Below are positions 8,116 through 17,699 of a stretch of DNA of 64,000 nt, in pieces. Source of the DNA: Oscillatoria sp. CS-180 (GTDB taxonomy: Bacteria > Cyanobacteriota > Cyanobacteriia > Phormidesmidales > Phormidesmidaceae); the NCBI RefSeq assembly GCF_028330965.1, contig NZ_JAQMUB010000089.1, positions 45,389 to 109,388 of the forward strand, in the 5' to 3' direction. A program made the position numbers and the translations under genes. Under the pieces are notes generated by a model. That model did no database searches. It worked only from the letters and a program-made list of their open reading frames with translations, and had not been told where the DNA came from. The number at the start of each line of letters is the position of its first letter. Position 1 is the first letter of the stretch.

Positions 8116-9369
8116 CTACCACTCGTCTTGTGTTTGAACATCAACAACTTTGAAAGTTAGTCCCGCATAGTGTTCTAGGCGAGCTATTAAGTTGTCTCCA
8201 AATAGGGCTGCAGGTGTCCAAAAACCACCTTTTGCGGACTCAGGAATATCCTTCGCCAGACTAATACCAGCTTGTCCCAGCATTCTGGCAGTAGAACCAT
8301 ATCCCGGATCGCGATCGCCCTGCACCTGCACCTGTATCTTGCCACCACGGTTAGTTCTTCCCAAAAACCGCAAGTCGTAGAATCCGTTTTGCTGGGATTC
8401 TACAGAGGGCCCCGATCCGGCGGCAGGAACAATCGAGTTCTCCAATAGCCAACGAGTAGGAGAAAACGCTGCTGCTAGCCCTAGCCCTTCCATAGAACGC
8501 TTCAGCCCCTGCGCGACGAACCAACCCGCTGCGCCTCCGCCAGTCAGTATCCCTTCGTCATACTGAAACTTCTCACTATAGGGCTGTTGCTGCAAAGCAT
8601 TGGAACGTAAAACAATTCGAGTATTGACTGCCGCCATTACGAAAGGCGTTACCCATTCTTGAAAATCTTTGTCGTATTTGACAGGAATGAGGACCGGAGG
8701 GTGAGTGTGAGCAGAGGACGCCTCTGGACAGAGGGAATATGGGTCCACTAAGGCTTGACGGACCTCGGAATCGACAGAGGCCTCTTTCACTAAATTAATT
8801 CCACTTGCCACCGTGCCACCTGAAAAGCCGCCCTGGGCTTTGACCAGTCGCATTTTGATCTGGTCACAAAAGCTGCCTAGCTGTTGCTGGGCCTCCTGTT
8901 GGAGATAGTACACACCTAGATCGGACGGAATTGAATCAAATCCACAGCAGTGAACAATGCAGGCCCCTGTTTTCTCTGCCCGTGCGCTATGGGTTTGAAT
9001 CATGCGGCGAATCCACTGTACCTCTCCGGTTAAGTCACAGTAATTCGTTCCTGTTTCGGCACAGATCTTCACTAGCGAGTCACCATACAAAGCATAGGGA
9101 CCGACTGTTGAAATGACGACGCGGGTCTGAGTGCAGAGATGGCGCAGTGATGCTTCATCAGTAGCGTCGGCAATCAGCTGTGGCAAGCCTGCTGCCTTGG
9201 GTCCCAGAGCTTTGGAAAGGTTGTCCAGCTTGGACTGAGAACGACCAGCGATCGCCCACTTCAAAGCGTCCTCATCGGCCTGATCAAGCAGATAACGAGA
9301 GAGAATTTCACCCACAAAACCTGTTGCACCAAAGACAACAAGGTCATAGGTAGTGTTGGCGTCAGTCAT
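8116..9369 (-). CDS. Saccharopine dehydrogenase-like / trans-acting enoyl reductase family protein
   Basis: A 417-residue protein with an N-terminal Rossmann motif (VVFGATGFVGEILSRYL, residues about 11-27) and the saccharopine dehydrogenase NADP-binding fold (AIAGRSQSKLDNL, CAETGTNYCDLTGE, CGFDSIPSDLG). This pattern matches the family that includes the mycobacterial trans-acting enoyl reductase of phthiocerol lipid synthesis and its cyanobacterial relatives. The C-terminal half (about 190-417) is the family's second domain. An oxidoreductase acting on a lipid or acyl chain is the best guess. The true substrate is unknown. A hypothetical gene lies 102 bases upstream on the same strand. Confidence 0.82.
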   Translation of the reverse strand: MTDANTTYDLVVFGATGFVGEILSRYLLDQADEDALKWAIAGRSQSKLDNLSKALGPKAAGLPQLIADATDEASLRHLCTQTRVVISTVGPYALYGDSLVKICAETGTNYCDLTGEVQWIRRMIQTHSARAEKTGACIVHCCGFDSIPSDLGVYYLQQEAQQQLGSFCDQIKMRLVKAQGGFSGGTVASGINLVKEASVDSEVRQALVDPYSLCPEASSAHTHPPVLIPVKYDKDFQEWVTPFVMAAVNTRIVLRSNALQQQPYSEKFQYDEGILTGGGAAGWFVAQGLKRSMEGLGLAAAFSPTRWLLENSIVPAAGSGPSVESQQNGFYDLRFLGRTNRGGKIQVQVQGDRDPGYGSTARMLGQAGISLAKDIPESAKGGFWTPAALFGDNLIARLEHYAGLTFKVVDVQTQDEW

Positions 9370-9471
9370 ACAAAAATTTGGACGATCATATCATTGGGTT
9401 GCCCCTTACAGCGTAAGTCCCGAAAGCCAACTCGGCACCTTTCGCACGAATGAAGCGATACGAATGTTCAG

Positions 9472-9909
9472 TTATGCAGACTCCTGCATGGGGCCATTGA
9501 AAACATCGAAGATTTGACGACAGCAGTTTTTTAAGCGATCGCCAGCCACTTGTTCCGGCTCTGTGCTTCCCGCAAACGTCCATTGATGAATAGTCGAAAA
9601 AGCCCACTGCTTACCCCGGTGGTCAAACCCACCTACCTCCATACCAATCACCCGCTTGGCATGGGTTTCAGGATCACTATAGAAGCGAATCTGCACGAGT
9701 AAACTGCGACACTGAAAGGGGCGACTTACACCAGGAAAATGGAAACCAATATCGACTGAGTCAGGATCAACCAGCGCTCTTGTATCGTCATCGTTCGTCC
9801 AAGGTTTCAAATCAACTCTTAGAGCAGGAAATTCCGATTTGAAGAGACGAACGACCGTTGCAATTTTGCTAGCGAATTCGATACTTGTTGCCTGTTCGGC
9901 TGCGTTCAC
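9472..9909 (-). CDS. Hypothetical protein
   Basis: A 145-residue soluble protein starting at GTG 9909, with no signal peptide or membrane segment. It alternates helix (FASKIATVVRLFKSEFP) and strands (DIGFHFP, SLLVQIRFYSD, KRVIGMEVGGFD, AFSTIHQWTF), suggesting a small alpha/beta domain. Codon use looks like that of neighbouring genes. I do not recognise the family. It lies upstream of the enoyl-reductase-like gene on the same strand and could be co-transcribed with it. Confidence 0.55.
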   Translation of the reverse strand: MNAAEQATSIEFASKIATVVRLFKSEFPALRVDLKPWTNDDDTRALVDPDSVDIGFHFPGVSRPFQCRSLLVQIRFYSDPETHAKRVIGMEVGGFDHRGKQWAFSTIHQWTFAGSTEPEQVAGDRLKNCCRQIFDVFNGPMQESA

Positions 9910-10103
9910 GTTCTAGCCCCTTTCCTGAAAACGCAACTTTCAAACTAAGATAACGTTTCTTTTAGATCAGTCAACTTTGTAACGAATTTCGTCTTGAAAT
10001 AGTTACAAAAATCTGAACTTTAAAGACAAGCCAGCTTATCTCGAAGCTCTGAATAAAAGTCTTGTGATGCCAAAATAGCTGGTAGAAACCACCCTTTATA
10101 ACT

Positions 10104-10694
10104 CTAAAGCTCCATCTCTGGGGAGAGCAGATCTGCCTGACAGATTGCAAGAAGCTCCCTATTGGACTCATCAGCTGTGCCTAGGTCGAAGAAGCCTTCT
10201 AGCTGTAAAGGAAATTCAACAGCCTCTGTGGAAGCGATCGGCTCTTCAGTGGAGACGAGTGCAATGTCGTAATCGTAGACTTCTTGGGTGTAGCTGTTGG
10301 TAATCTGAAGTGCCAGTTCGTTGCCACTGACGGTTCCTTGAAAGCAATCAAAGGATGATTGCGGCATGTAAATTGCCCCAATCACACTGGACCCTTGTGC
10401 TTCAAAAACCAAGTAACCTGCGCCAACTTGATCGGCTTCTGGAGCCGAGCCATAGACATAGATCCCATCGTCGATTGGCCGAACAATTTCTGTAGCTTCC
10501 AGAAGGGGATTAGAAGTCGCTTCATCGGTTTGAAGAGGACTGGCTTGAACTGCACCAGTAAACATCAAAGCGCTTAACAATCCACCCAACAAAACAGATC
10601 GTTTTGTGCCGCGAATGTCACGTTTAGCACAATTGCAGAAAGTGAATAAAGCTTTTTGAAAAACTACGCCCAATGTAGTGTCTGTTTTTATCAC
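10104..10694 (-). CDS. Probable secreted hypothetical protein
   Basis: The start at GTG 10694 is chosen because an AAGGAGA site lies 6 bases ahead of it. The TTG at 10700 directly abuts that site and is unlikely. The 196-residue protein has a basic stretch (KRDIRGTKR) followed by a hydrophobic segment ending in AVQASP (about residues 33-54), a likely signal peptide with a long N-region or a membrane anchor. The mature part is beta-rich, acidic and has two Cys (SSFDCFQG, LLAICQADL). The pattern resembles small exported cyanobacterial proteins of unknown role. Confidence 0.6.
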   Translation of the reverse strand: MIKTDTTLGVVFQKALFTFCNCAKRDIRGTKRSVLLGGLLSALMFTGAVQASPLQTDEATSNPLLEATEIVRPIDDGIYVYGSAPEADQVGAGYLVFEAQGSSVIGAIYMPQSSFDCFQGTVSGNELALQITNSYTQEVYDYDIALVSTEEPIASTEAVEFPLQLEGFFDLGTADESNRELLAICQADLLSPEMEL

Positions 10695-11370
10695 AACCAA
10701 TCTCCTTCAAAATGTATGCAGTTTTTAATGAGTGTTATTAGAAAATGTGATCTGATTAATCCACTTTAAAGGACAGTTCAACACCCTTATGACTGAGGTG
10801 CCCAGAGCGTAATATCTCTTTGCGAGATGTAATTGGGACTACATTTGAGGTCCAAGCTGTTTTCAGCCAGTTCTCTTTCCTGTTCTATAAAAATATCTTT
10901 CAGGCAAAATAGCGGTTTACATAAAAGTGCCAGCTTTTGAAGTGACCCTTTTCAAAAATCAGAGGCAAAGCTCAATAGGTTCATCTTTGCGGGGTCTGTG
11001 CAGCCACACTAAGTTCATTGGGTTGAGGTTTCGTCAAAACTTCAGAGGCGAAGCAGCCACACTCGCTTATCGGGCTGGACGCAGGTCTAAGGCCCGTAGA
11101 TCTACTTGAAATTTCTACGCTTTTTGAGAAAATCTTGTTCTTTTATCCGACGTTGATTACCTACCGTTAATCTCCGAACCGTAAGGTGCTACGAAAGAAG
11201 GTCCTTTGGGCGCTGTATGTGGACTTCCTAGGGCAGGTCCTACAGGCTGATGTTCTGAATTAGCTTGATTGATCCTTGATTGCAGTTCATCTTTCTGGAT
11301 TTGAACAAGTGGCGTCGCGAAGGGCATTGAGGAGAAAACCGGCACCTTTTTTGGAGACGTAACGAATCAT
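10695..11370. other. 676-base gap upstream of phoX
   Basis: Divergent gap between the secreted hypothetical and phoX. It contains a short imperfect internal duplication: TTCAGAGGCGAAGC at 11040 resembles TCAGAGGCAAAGC at 10959, and CAGCCACACT occurs at about 11000 and 11057. I looked for Pho boxes (three 8-base CTTAACCT-like repeats at 11-base spacing) and found only one poor match, GTTAATCT near 11166. Nothing else is recognisable. Confidence 0.5.
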
Positions 11371-13578
11371 ATGAGCCTCAAGCGTAGAAATTTCTTAATG
11401 TTTTTGGGCGCAACTGCAGGTGCAACCGCGTTTGGTTCTCTAGGTCGTTCTGGCACAGAGATAGTCACCCCGTTTCAAGGTACGCCTGCGATCGCGGGCA
11501 CACTGCCATTCGAACCTGTGAAAGGGCCAATGCCTGTTCCAGCGGTCAACATTCCTCCATCTGAGCAACCTAGTTTGTTTGGACAATATGTCGTCAAAGA
11601 TGATTTAGTTCTGCCAAATGGCTATACCTATGACGTCATTGGGGCCTGGGGAGATGCCATCGGTGACTCTCGCTTTGGCTACAACAACGACTATCTTTCG
11701 TTTGTTGAAACAGCTCCCAACGAAGGCTTTTTAACCATCAATTTCGAATACATCAGTGCTGGGACCTGGCTGCAAACTTATCCAGACGTTATCGGTGATA
11801 CCTTGCCGCTGGAGACTGTCAAAGCCGCAGCGGAAGCAGCCGGAGAAGAGGGCATTAATGTTAGTGAAATGCTTGATAGCGACCCGCTCAAGGCTCAGAT
11901 GCTGGCAGTTTGTAAAGAAGCTCTAGTTGATCTAGGCGTTGGCGTCATCTCCATCCGTCGAAACGCTGATGGGCAGTGGGTCCGCACCTTCTCAAATGCA
12001 GACCGTCGCATTACCGGCGCTTCTGGTTTAGAAGATGGCCGCTACTTAGAATCCACAGGTCCAGCGGTTGCGGTTTTTCGTAAGCAGTCCGGACAAGGCT
12101 ATCTAGATACTCTGGGCTCTCAAATCATTGGGACCTTTAACAATTGTGCTGGAGGTACTACGCCTTGGGGCACAGTTATGAGCGCCGAAGAAAATTTCCA
12201 GAACTTTGTGCCTGAACCTGTCTACGCAGATGGCACATCCCTACCCATTTCGGAGAAGCCTTTCGTTGTGAGTACGGAAGATCTCGATGGTTTGGGCAGT
12301 GCCTTTGGTTATACGGGCAACAAATATGGCTGGATGGTAGAAGTTGATCCGGCTAATCCTGACGATTACGGCGTGAAGCATACCTGGCTAGGCCGTTTTC
12401 GTCACGAGGCTGTCGCTGTTCGGGCAGTTGAGAATAAGAAATTGGCGGTGTATTCGGGATGCGATCGCCGGGGCGGTCATGTCTACAAGTTCATCAGCGA
12501 TGGCACCGTTACCGACCCCCAAAGCAAGGCCAATTCCCAACTTATGGAAGCGGGAATGCTCTATGCTGCCAAGTTCAACCCTGATGGGTCTGGTGTCTGG
12601 ATGCCACTCACAGCAGATACCGCAGTGAATCCCGATATGCCAAGTAAGATTGCTGGCGGCATGATTACCCTGCCTAAGCGTCCAAAAGGGGGCATGATGA
12701 AGATCGAGTCTGACGCAGAAGTTACTGCTTTTGCCCAGCAATACCGCACCTTAGACGATCTATACGAAGGCAATGCTGAAGAAAAGCAAGGCGCTATCTT
12801 GATTGATGCTCACTTTGCGGCGAATGCAGTGGGAGCAACGACAACAGCACGACCTGAAGATACCGACGTCGCAGCAGATGGCACGCTCTTTATTGCTTTC
12901 ACTTCCGGTGGCCCTGGGGGTGACGGTGGTCCCAACAATGAGATCTTCAAAGGTCCCAATGGCGAAACACCCTACGAGCACGGTTGGATTATGAAGCTGC
13001 AAGAGTCAGACAGTGATCCGGCGGCGATGAGTTTTCAATGGGAAATGCTAGCGCTGGGGGGTGAGCCTGCGGAAGGCGGCTTCGGCTTCTCCAATCCCGA
13101 CAATTTGGAGATCGATGGCCAGGGCCATTTGTGGATGGTGACGGATATGTCCACCAGCAAGCACAATCGCGAAGTTGCTAGCCGCATCGATGAAGAGGGT
13201 AATCCTGTAAGTCAGTCCAACTTACGGGGGCTGTTCGGCAATAACTCAGTCTGGTTCATTCCCACGTCTGGTCCCAATGCCGGAGAAGCCTTCATGTTTG
13301 GCTATGGTCCAATGGAATGCGAGATGTGTGGTCCGTTCATCACGAATGACCAGACGACGTTGTTCCTAGCGGCACAGCACCCAGGCGAAACCCACGGGAT
13401 CCGCACGAATGGAGCTTTTGAGACGCGTAAGTTTGCTATGCAGACAACGGATGGCACCCCCTTTATGCAAGAGCGCAATGTGCCGTTAGGGTCTAATTGG
13501 CCTAGCAAAACGGTCAATGCTGCTCCTCGTCCGGCAGTCGTCGCGGTGCGGAAAATCGATGGTGGCACCCTGGTATAG
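11371..13578 (+). CDS. phoX: PhoX-type alkaline phosphatase (DUF839), Tat-exported
   Basis: A 735-residue protein with a twin-arginine leader (LKRRNFLMFLGATAGATAFG, Arg5-Arg6). Conserved blocks of the PhoX/DUF839 family are visible: NNCAGGTTPWGTVMSAEENF, RHEAVAVRAVENKKLAVYSG with DRRGGHVYKF, ARPEDTDV, and NLEIDGQGHLWMVTDMS. PhoX enzymes are periplasmic or extracellular calcium- and iron-dependent phosphomonoesterases that release phosphate from organic esters during phosphate starvation. The Cys in NNCAGG and Glu in AEENF fit the metal-site residues of the family. A clear Pho box was not found upstream. The stop codon lies inside the left end of a dispersed repeat. Confidence 0.88.
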   Translation: MSLKRRNFLMFLGATAGATAFGSLGRSGTEIVTPFQGTPAIAGTLPFEPVKGPMPVPAVNIPPSEQPSLFGQYVVKDDLVLPNGYTYDVIGAWGDAIGDSRFGYNNDYLSFVETAPNEGFLTINFEYISAGTWLQTYPDVIGDTLPLETVKAAAEAAGEEGINVSEMLDSDPLKAQMLAVCKEALVDLGVGVISIRRNADGQWVRTFSNADRRITGASGLEDGRYLESTGPAVAVFRKQSGQGYLDTLGSQIIGTFNNCAGGTTPWGTVMSAEENFQNFVPEPVYADGTSLPISEKPFVVSTEDLDGLGSAFGYTGNKYGWMVEVDPANPDDYGVKHTWLGRFRHEAVAVRAVENKKLAVYSGCDRRGGHVYKFISDGTVTDPQSKANSQLMEAGMLYAAKFNPDGSGVWMPLTADTAVNPDMPSKIAGGMITLPKRPKGGMMKIESDAEVTAFAQQYRTLDDLYEGNAEEKQGAILIDAHFAANAVGATTTARPEDTDVAADGTLFIAFTSGGPGGDGGPNNEIFKGPNGETPYEHGWIMKLQESDSDPAAMSFQWEMLALGGEPAEGGFGFSNPDNLEIDGQGHLWMVTDMSTSKHNREVASRIDEEGNPVSQSNLRGLFGNNSVWFIPTSGPNAGEAFMFGYGPMECEMCGPFITNDQTTLFLAAQHPGETHGIRTNGAFETRKFAMQTTDGTPFMQERNVPLGSNWPSKTVNAAPRPAVVAVRKIDGGTLV

Positions 13579-13674
13579 CTGTCGCCAGTTCCGGTAGGTC
13601 AAAACGGCGAGCCCTGTGATTATGGGCTTAGCACCCGGATCTATGGGTGCTAAGCCTAGACGGCTAAAGCTGTA
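13574..13674 (+). repeat. Dispersed repeat family 1, copy with perfect 12-bp hairpin
   Basis: Starts at TATAGC, overlapping the last bases of phoX. Its centre forms a perfect 12-base-pair hairpin (13625-13636 with 13645-13656, 8-base loop), so it may also end the phoX transcript. The right end reads CTAAAGCTGTA. It is homologous to the copies at 5661, 20192, 28143, 41133 and 57343. Confidence 0.8.
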
Positions 13675-13832
13675 CACAATCGCTGGCTGGTCTGAGATGG
13701 GGTGTCTGGGGCGATTCAGATTGGCCTTGCCCTTCATCTTCATCCCATCTTTTCCCGTTATAGGGTTGCTGCCTGACTGGATTCCAGATTTGAAACCCTC
13801 TGGAATCCAAAATCGGGAAGCGACGAGCGATA

Positions 13833-16691
13833 TCAGCGATCATCGGCTGCACGAAGACGATGGCGCCGTCTTCCCCACAGCAGCAGGATTGCGACCAACA
13901 CAACGCCCAAAGATGTCGTTTTTTCTGGCACTGGGGCCGATAGCGGGTTATTAGGATTCGTCAGCGTATCTTCTCCCGTTTCAATTTCACGAGCGAAGCG
14001 ATCGCTACTATTCTCGGCTGCTTCCAGGGCTTCGCGTTGGCGATCATTGACCAGCACCAGCATTGAGGAATACGGTGTCACAATCTCAGTGCGCTTTGCA
14101 ATCGCGTGCAGTGCATCCAGTTCTTCAACTTGGGTGACATCGCGACTACGGCTGAGCCAGCGGATGGCTTGCCGAGCTGCCAGGGCCTGAAAATCTTCGC
14201 CGTTCTGGTTGGCGCTTGAAGCACCTGGGGCGATCGCCCAGCGATACCCGTCCATGATGGTACCGTCGGCCTGCCGTTCACTGGCAAAACGAGCCGCTGC
14301 TTCCTCAAAGGTAGTTGTCACACCTCCTTGGGAGTCGGACAACCGCTGTTGCAGCTGGTCAGCATAGGCCGTTGGCACATTGCCGCCTAAATGAACAAGC
14401 CAAAGCGAACCTGGCAAGGCGGGAATTTCGGCTTCGTTATCTTCCAACTCATAGTTGCCAGCATCGGTGAGCACGAAAATGGCATCGTACTGAGCCTCTT
14501 CACGCAAACTATTGAGCTGTTTGAGCTGGTCGGTAAGGGATAGGTTGCCATAGAAGGAGAGGGCCTTGCTGTCGGGCGTTGCTCCAACTTTATGAGGGGC
14601 CATTCCATCATCAGATGTAATGAACCAGTCAAGGGTGTTGTCTTTAGCGATCGCTGATACCGCTTTCAGGGCCTGAGTCAGATCGTCTTGGCGATCGCCC
14701 ATACTCCGCGAAGTGTCAATCAGGACAGCCAATTTTTGACCTGTCAGAGCGACAGACGTTGTCTTCGCGAGGGGCGTAGCGGTGACCGTATAGCCCTCGG
14801 GTAACGTTGCCGTATGGGACTGAGGTGCGGCTTTGGTATCTGCCGCGATCGTCGCCTCGTACCAAATATCTTCAGGTTGTTGCACTGCATTCCCTGAGCG
14901 GACACGCTCTGTTTTCTGAGTCCAGTAGATATTACGTTTCTCTGTGAGTTGAGGCAGGGGCCAAGCACCGTCCTGCTGGGCCACCTGATACGTCATCCAC
15001 AAATGAGTCACGCCCGGTTCAGAACGACTGGTTCGTCCTGGAATGGGGAAGACCCGCAAACGATATTGACGGGGACCAACTTGCTCTAGCAGCGCCGGAT
15101 CTTCGGCCTGAATACGTTCAATCTCCTGCTTATAAACGGCCTGCGCGGCCCCCCGTGGCGAGACGACAAATCGATAGCGCTCTGGAACACCGGGTTCTGC
15201 TAGCCAGAGTTCAGTGAAGACAGCACTTTCAGGCATTGAGAACTGGTAGACAATTTCCTGAGCGTCTAGTGTAAAGTTTTCGTAGCGCTCATAGAGCGTC
15301 ACTTCCGCCCAGTCACCTGCAGGCTCAACAGTGACCTCTTGTCGAGCCAAGGCCACAACGCGGTCCGTAATATTCAGTAGGCTGGCCTCAACCGTATCTC
15401 GTTGAACTGTAGATTCCAGGGCGTGCTGAATAGCGTCTGCTTCTGCTTTTTGAATAGGCGTATCAAAGAAGTTGGCGTAGAGTTCAGCCACTTGGTCGAT
15501 ATTGCTGGGATCCCCCTGATATAAAAACGGGGACAGTAGGGCATTGTGCCACCGCTGAAACAGCCCCGCTTGCTCTCGGCTAATGGGCAGCACATTGGGA
15601 TACCAGGCTTGCAGATTATCCGCTTCTTCCCAGGAACTCAGGTAGCGGTATCGCATCAAATAAGCGTTCAACAGTCCTCGCCGAATTTTGGGAGACTGCT
15701 GGATGAGTGCTTGACGGGCGATCGCAGAATCAGGCGTTTGCTCTAGTAACGCAAAGGCTTGAGTTTGGGGCTGTGGGTAGGTCAGCACAAATAGCAGTCC
15801 CAAAGTCGCGACTACGCCAGCCGTGGTCAGCCAAGTTGACCATTGCCCAAACTGCTGGGTAAAGGCATGGCGAATGCGGTCCCATGAGCGGGTGAATATG
15901 ACCACCAGCGCATAAGGCATACCGACAAACAACGTGGCGCTAAAGCCAAATAAACTTAGCCCTAAGATGACCAGGATGGACTGGTAAACACTGCCAATGA
16001 AAGAGCCAATGGCTTCCAGAGGACCCAAAGTTTCATAGGGTTGCCAGATCCACCCGAGTTGATTGATAAATGACCCTACCCATTCAAACCGCAGCAGGCT
16101 GGCAAGAAATGCCCACAAGATGGGCACGGTGTAAAACATTAGGAAAGCGCCCACATACAGTCCCATGGTTAGCACTACGGTGTGAGCAGCCATTTGCCAT
16201 TGCGCTAAGCCTTTACTGTAGGCGGCATAGCCAAAGAAGAGTTCGAGAGCCACAGTGGCGATCGCTAGTGCCCCTGCCGCGATGAGCAGCGTGCTGGCGG
16301 GCGTCAACTCCCGCAATACAAACATTCGCAATATGGAGAGTGCCATGATGGGGGCTTCAACCCCATAAAACAGACGCATGAGGGAGGCTGGATGTTTTCT
16401 CAGACGGGTCAGTCCGATAGCACTAAAGACTAGGGGAACGCTTAAAAAGCTGAGCAGGGGAATGACAAAAGGAAACGGTATTTCTCCGGAGATTAGCGAT
16501 TCGATTAAGGGGGCGCCAAACAACGGCAAAAAACCGAGATACACCACAAACAAAAACAAGGTATTCCATCCCCAAAAAATGATCTGGTAGGATATGTTGA
16601 TCAAGCTTTTAGCAACTTGACCTGCGGAAGGATTCTGTTTTCCGGTGACCCAGACCTTGAGAATATGAATGAAGCTAGAAAGCGAGTTCAT
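13833..16691 (-). CDS. Large PEP-CTERM integral membrane protein with VIT- and VWA-like regions
   Basis: A 952-residue protein. The N-terminal third (about 25-315) has some seven to eight hydrophobic segments. A beta-rich region (about 450-600, with AEVTLYERYENFTLDAQEIVYQF split across it) resembles a VIT domain, and a VWA-like domain follows with a near-complete MIDAS motif (LIDTSRSMGD, about residue 660). The C-terminus carries a PEP-CTERM sorting signal: VPEK at 921-924, a hydrophobic stretch, then RRRHR at 941-945. This order matches the cyanobacterial 'PEP-CTERM family integral membrane protein' group. PEP-CTERM proteins are cleaved and anchored by an exosortase, which is not encoded here. 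It converges on phoX. Confidence 0.85.
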   Translation of the reverse strand: MNSLSSFIHILKVWVTGKQNPSAGQVAKSLINISYQIIFWGWNTLFLFVVYLGFLPLFGAPLIESLISGEIPFPFVIPLLSFLSVPLVFSAIGLTRLRKHPASLMRLFYGVEAPIMALSILRMFVLRELTPASTLLIAAGALAIATVALELFFGYAAYSKGLAQWQMAAHTVVLTMGLYVGAFLMFYTVPILWAFLASLLRFEWVGSFINQLGWIWQPYETLGPLEAIGSFIGSVYQSILVILGLSLFGFSATLFVGMPYALVVIFTRSWDRIRHAFTQQFGQWSTWLTTAGVVATLGLLFVLTYPQPQTQAFALLEQTPDSAIARQALIQQSPKIRRGLLNAYLMRYRYLSSWEEADNLQAWYPNVLPISREQAGLFQRWHNALLSPFLYQGDPSNIDQVAELYANFFDTPIQKAEADAIQHALESTVQRDTVEASLLNITDRVVALARQEVTVEPAGDWAEVTLYERYENFTLDAQEIVYQFSMPESAVFTELWLAEPGVPERYRFVVSPRGAAQAVYKQEIERIQAEDPALLEQVGPRQYRLRVFPIPGRTSRSEPGVTHLWMTYQVAQQDGAWPLPQLTEKRNIYWTQKTERVRSGNAVQQPEDIWYEATIAADTKAAPQSHTATLPEGYTVTATPLAKTTSVALTGQKLAVLIDTSRSMGDRQDDLTQALKAVSAIAKDNTLDWFITSDDGMAPHKVGATPDSKALSFYGNLSLTDQLKQLNSLREEAQYDAIFVLTDAGNYELEDNEAEIPALPGSLWLVHLGGNVPTAYADQLQQRLSDSQGGVTTTFEEAAARFASERQADGTIMDGYRWAIAPGASSANQNGEDFQALAARQAIRWLSRSRDVTQVEELDALHAIAKRTEIVTPYSSMLVLVNDRQREALEAAENSSDRFAREIETGEDTLTNPNNPLSAPVPEKTTSLGVVLVAILLLWGRRRHRLRAADDR

Positions 16692-17078
16692 GGTTCACTT
16701 TAAGTTAAAAATAAATCGACTCTATGGTGGCTTTGACCGTTGTGCGATGCCCAGATAAATACGGTCGGATTAAGTCGGATAACTGTCAGTGTTGGCCTGA
16801 TCGGTTCACATGATTTCAGAAGGATGCAGGCGATCTTAGAGATACTGACTGAGCAAAACAACCTCAAAGTTCCTCTTTAGGGAATCTTTATCCAACTGAT
16901 GAAGCGGTTGCCGTTGAGCTTAAGCCGAACGTGAATGCTAGATTGCTTATTGGCCAGGATTGAGTGCATTCTTCTATAACTTCTGCCTTGAGCAATTCAG
17001 GGCTACACCCTATGGAAGCCAACACTCTGAGTTGAACATCAACCCTCCCAACACGCTCTCAATGGCGAACTCGATACC
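16692..17078. other. 387-base gap, nothing recognised
   Basis: Upstream of the PEP-CTERM gene and downstream of the small minus-strand hypothetical. It should hold the PEP-CTERM gene's promoter. An overlapping plus-strand ORF (16960-17181) begins with TTG and runs into the antisense of the next gene, so it is not counted. Confidence 0.5.
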
Positions 17079-17498
17079 CTACAAAGACTGGGCTAGCAGA
17101 AAATTATTGTTCGTAGATGCCATGGCCACAGCATTCTTTTCTGCCACGATAAGAGACAACTCCTCAGACAGAGAGTCATAGGCTCGATAGGCTTCCCAAG
17201 GTCCAGAGTCGAAATAGCCAATACGCCAATTGCCGTGCATATAATCCCCATCTTCAGAAAGGGTGCCGCTATATCGAATAGGACTTGGCGAAGTGGTGAG
17301 ATATCGCTTGATGAAAAATACGCGGCTACCTAAGAGTTCCCCTTTAACCCAGGCCTCTCCTAAATAGTTCTCATCCAAAATGCGACCATCTAGAACGCTT
17401 CCGCCTTGGATTAACGTTGCTTCAAATCGTGTGGGTTGCGCTGCCTGCCAATAAGTTCCTATCCAGCATCCGCTAATGTCCATTGCCGTTATTGTCAT
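17079..17498 (-). CDS. Hypothetical beta-rich protein
   Basis: A 139-residue soluble protein. It begins MTITAMDISGCWIGTYWQ; ATG at the sixth codon is an alternative start. Alternating strands (FEATLIQGGSVLDGRIL, GEAWVKGELLGSRVFFIKRYL, IRYSGTLSEDGDYMHGNWRI) suggest a small beta-barrel such as a lipocalin-like fold, ending in an alpha-helical tail. No signal peptide. The pattern of Gly-Trp and Gly-Asn-Trp repeats in these strands is common in uncharacterised bacterial proteins that describe a bound or secreted ligand. Function unknown. Confidence 0.6.
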   Translation of the reverse strand: MTITAMDISGCWIGTYWQAAQPTRFEATLIQGGSVLDGRILDENYLGEAWVKGELLGSRVFFIKRYLTTSPSPIRYSGTLSEDGDYMHGNWRIGYFDSGPWEAYRAYDSLSEELSLIVAEKNAVAMASTNNNFLLAQSL

Positions 17499-17699
17499 GC
17501 TTCTCTGCCTGAAGACTGATCTTTTCTCCTGTATTGGTCACCCCAATCGATAAGGCAGACGCTAGTTAACCGTAACCCCTGTCTAAATATCAGCAGAAAA
17601 CTGATGTTTAGACGACTGAAAAGTAGCGCTAAAGCAGCCATTTCTCGAAAAACCATATGCCAGTAGGATAATTAGGAAGGACAGCGATTTTCGAGCATC

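Noticed and set aside
10927..11109. 60-residue plus-strand ORF upstream of phoX
   Set aside because: Starts at a non-ATG codon, has a basic low-information composition and no ribosome-binding site.
11150..11200. Pho box upstream of phoX
   Set aside because: Only one poor 8-base match (GTTAATCT) and no 11-base periodicity.
16960..17181. 73-residue plus-strand ORF
   Set aside because: TTG start, overlaps the antisense of a better-supported gene, no conserved content.
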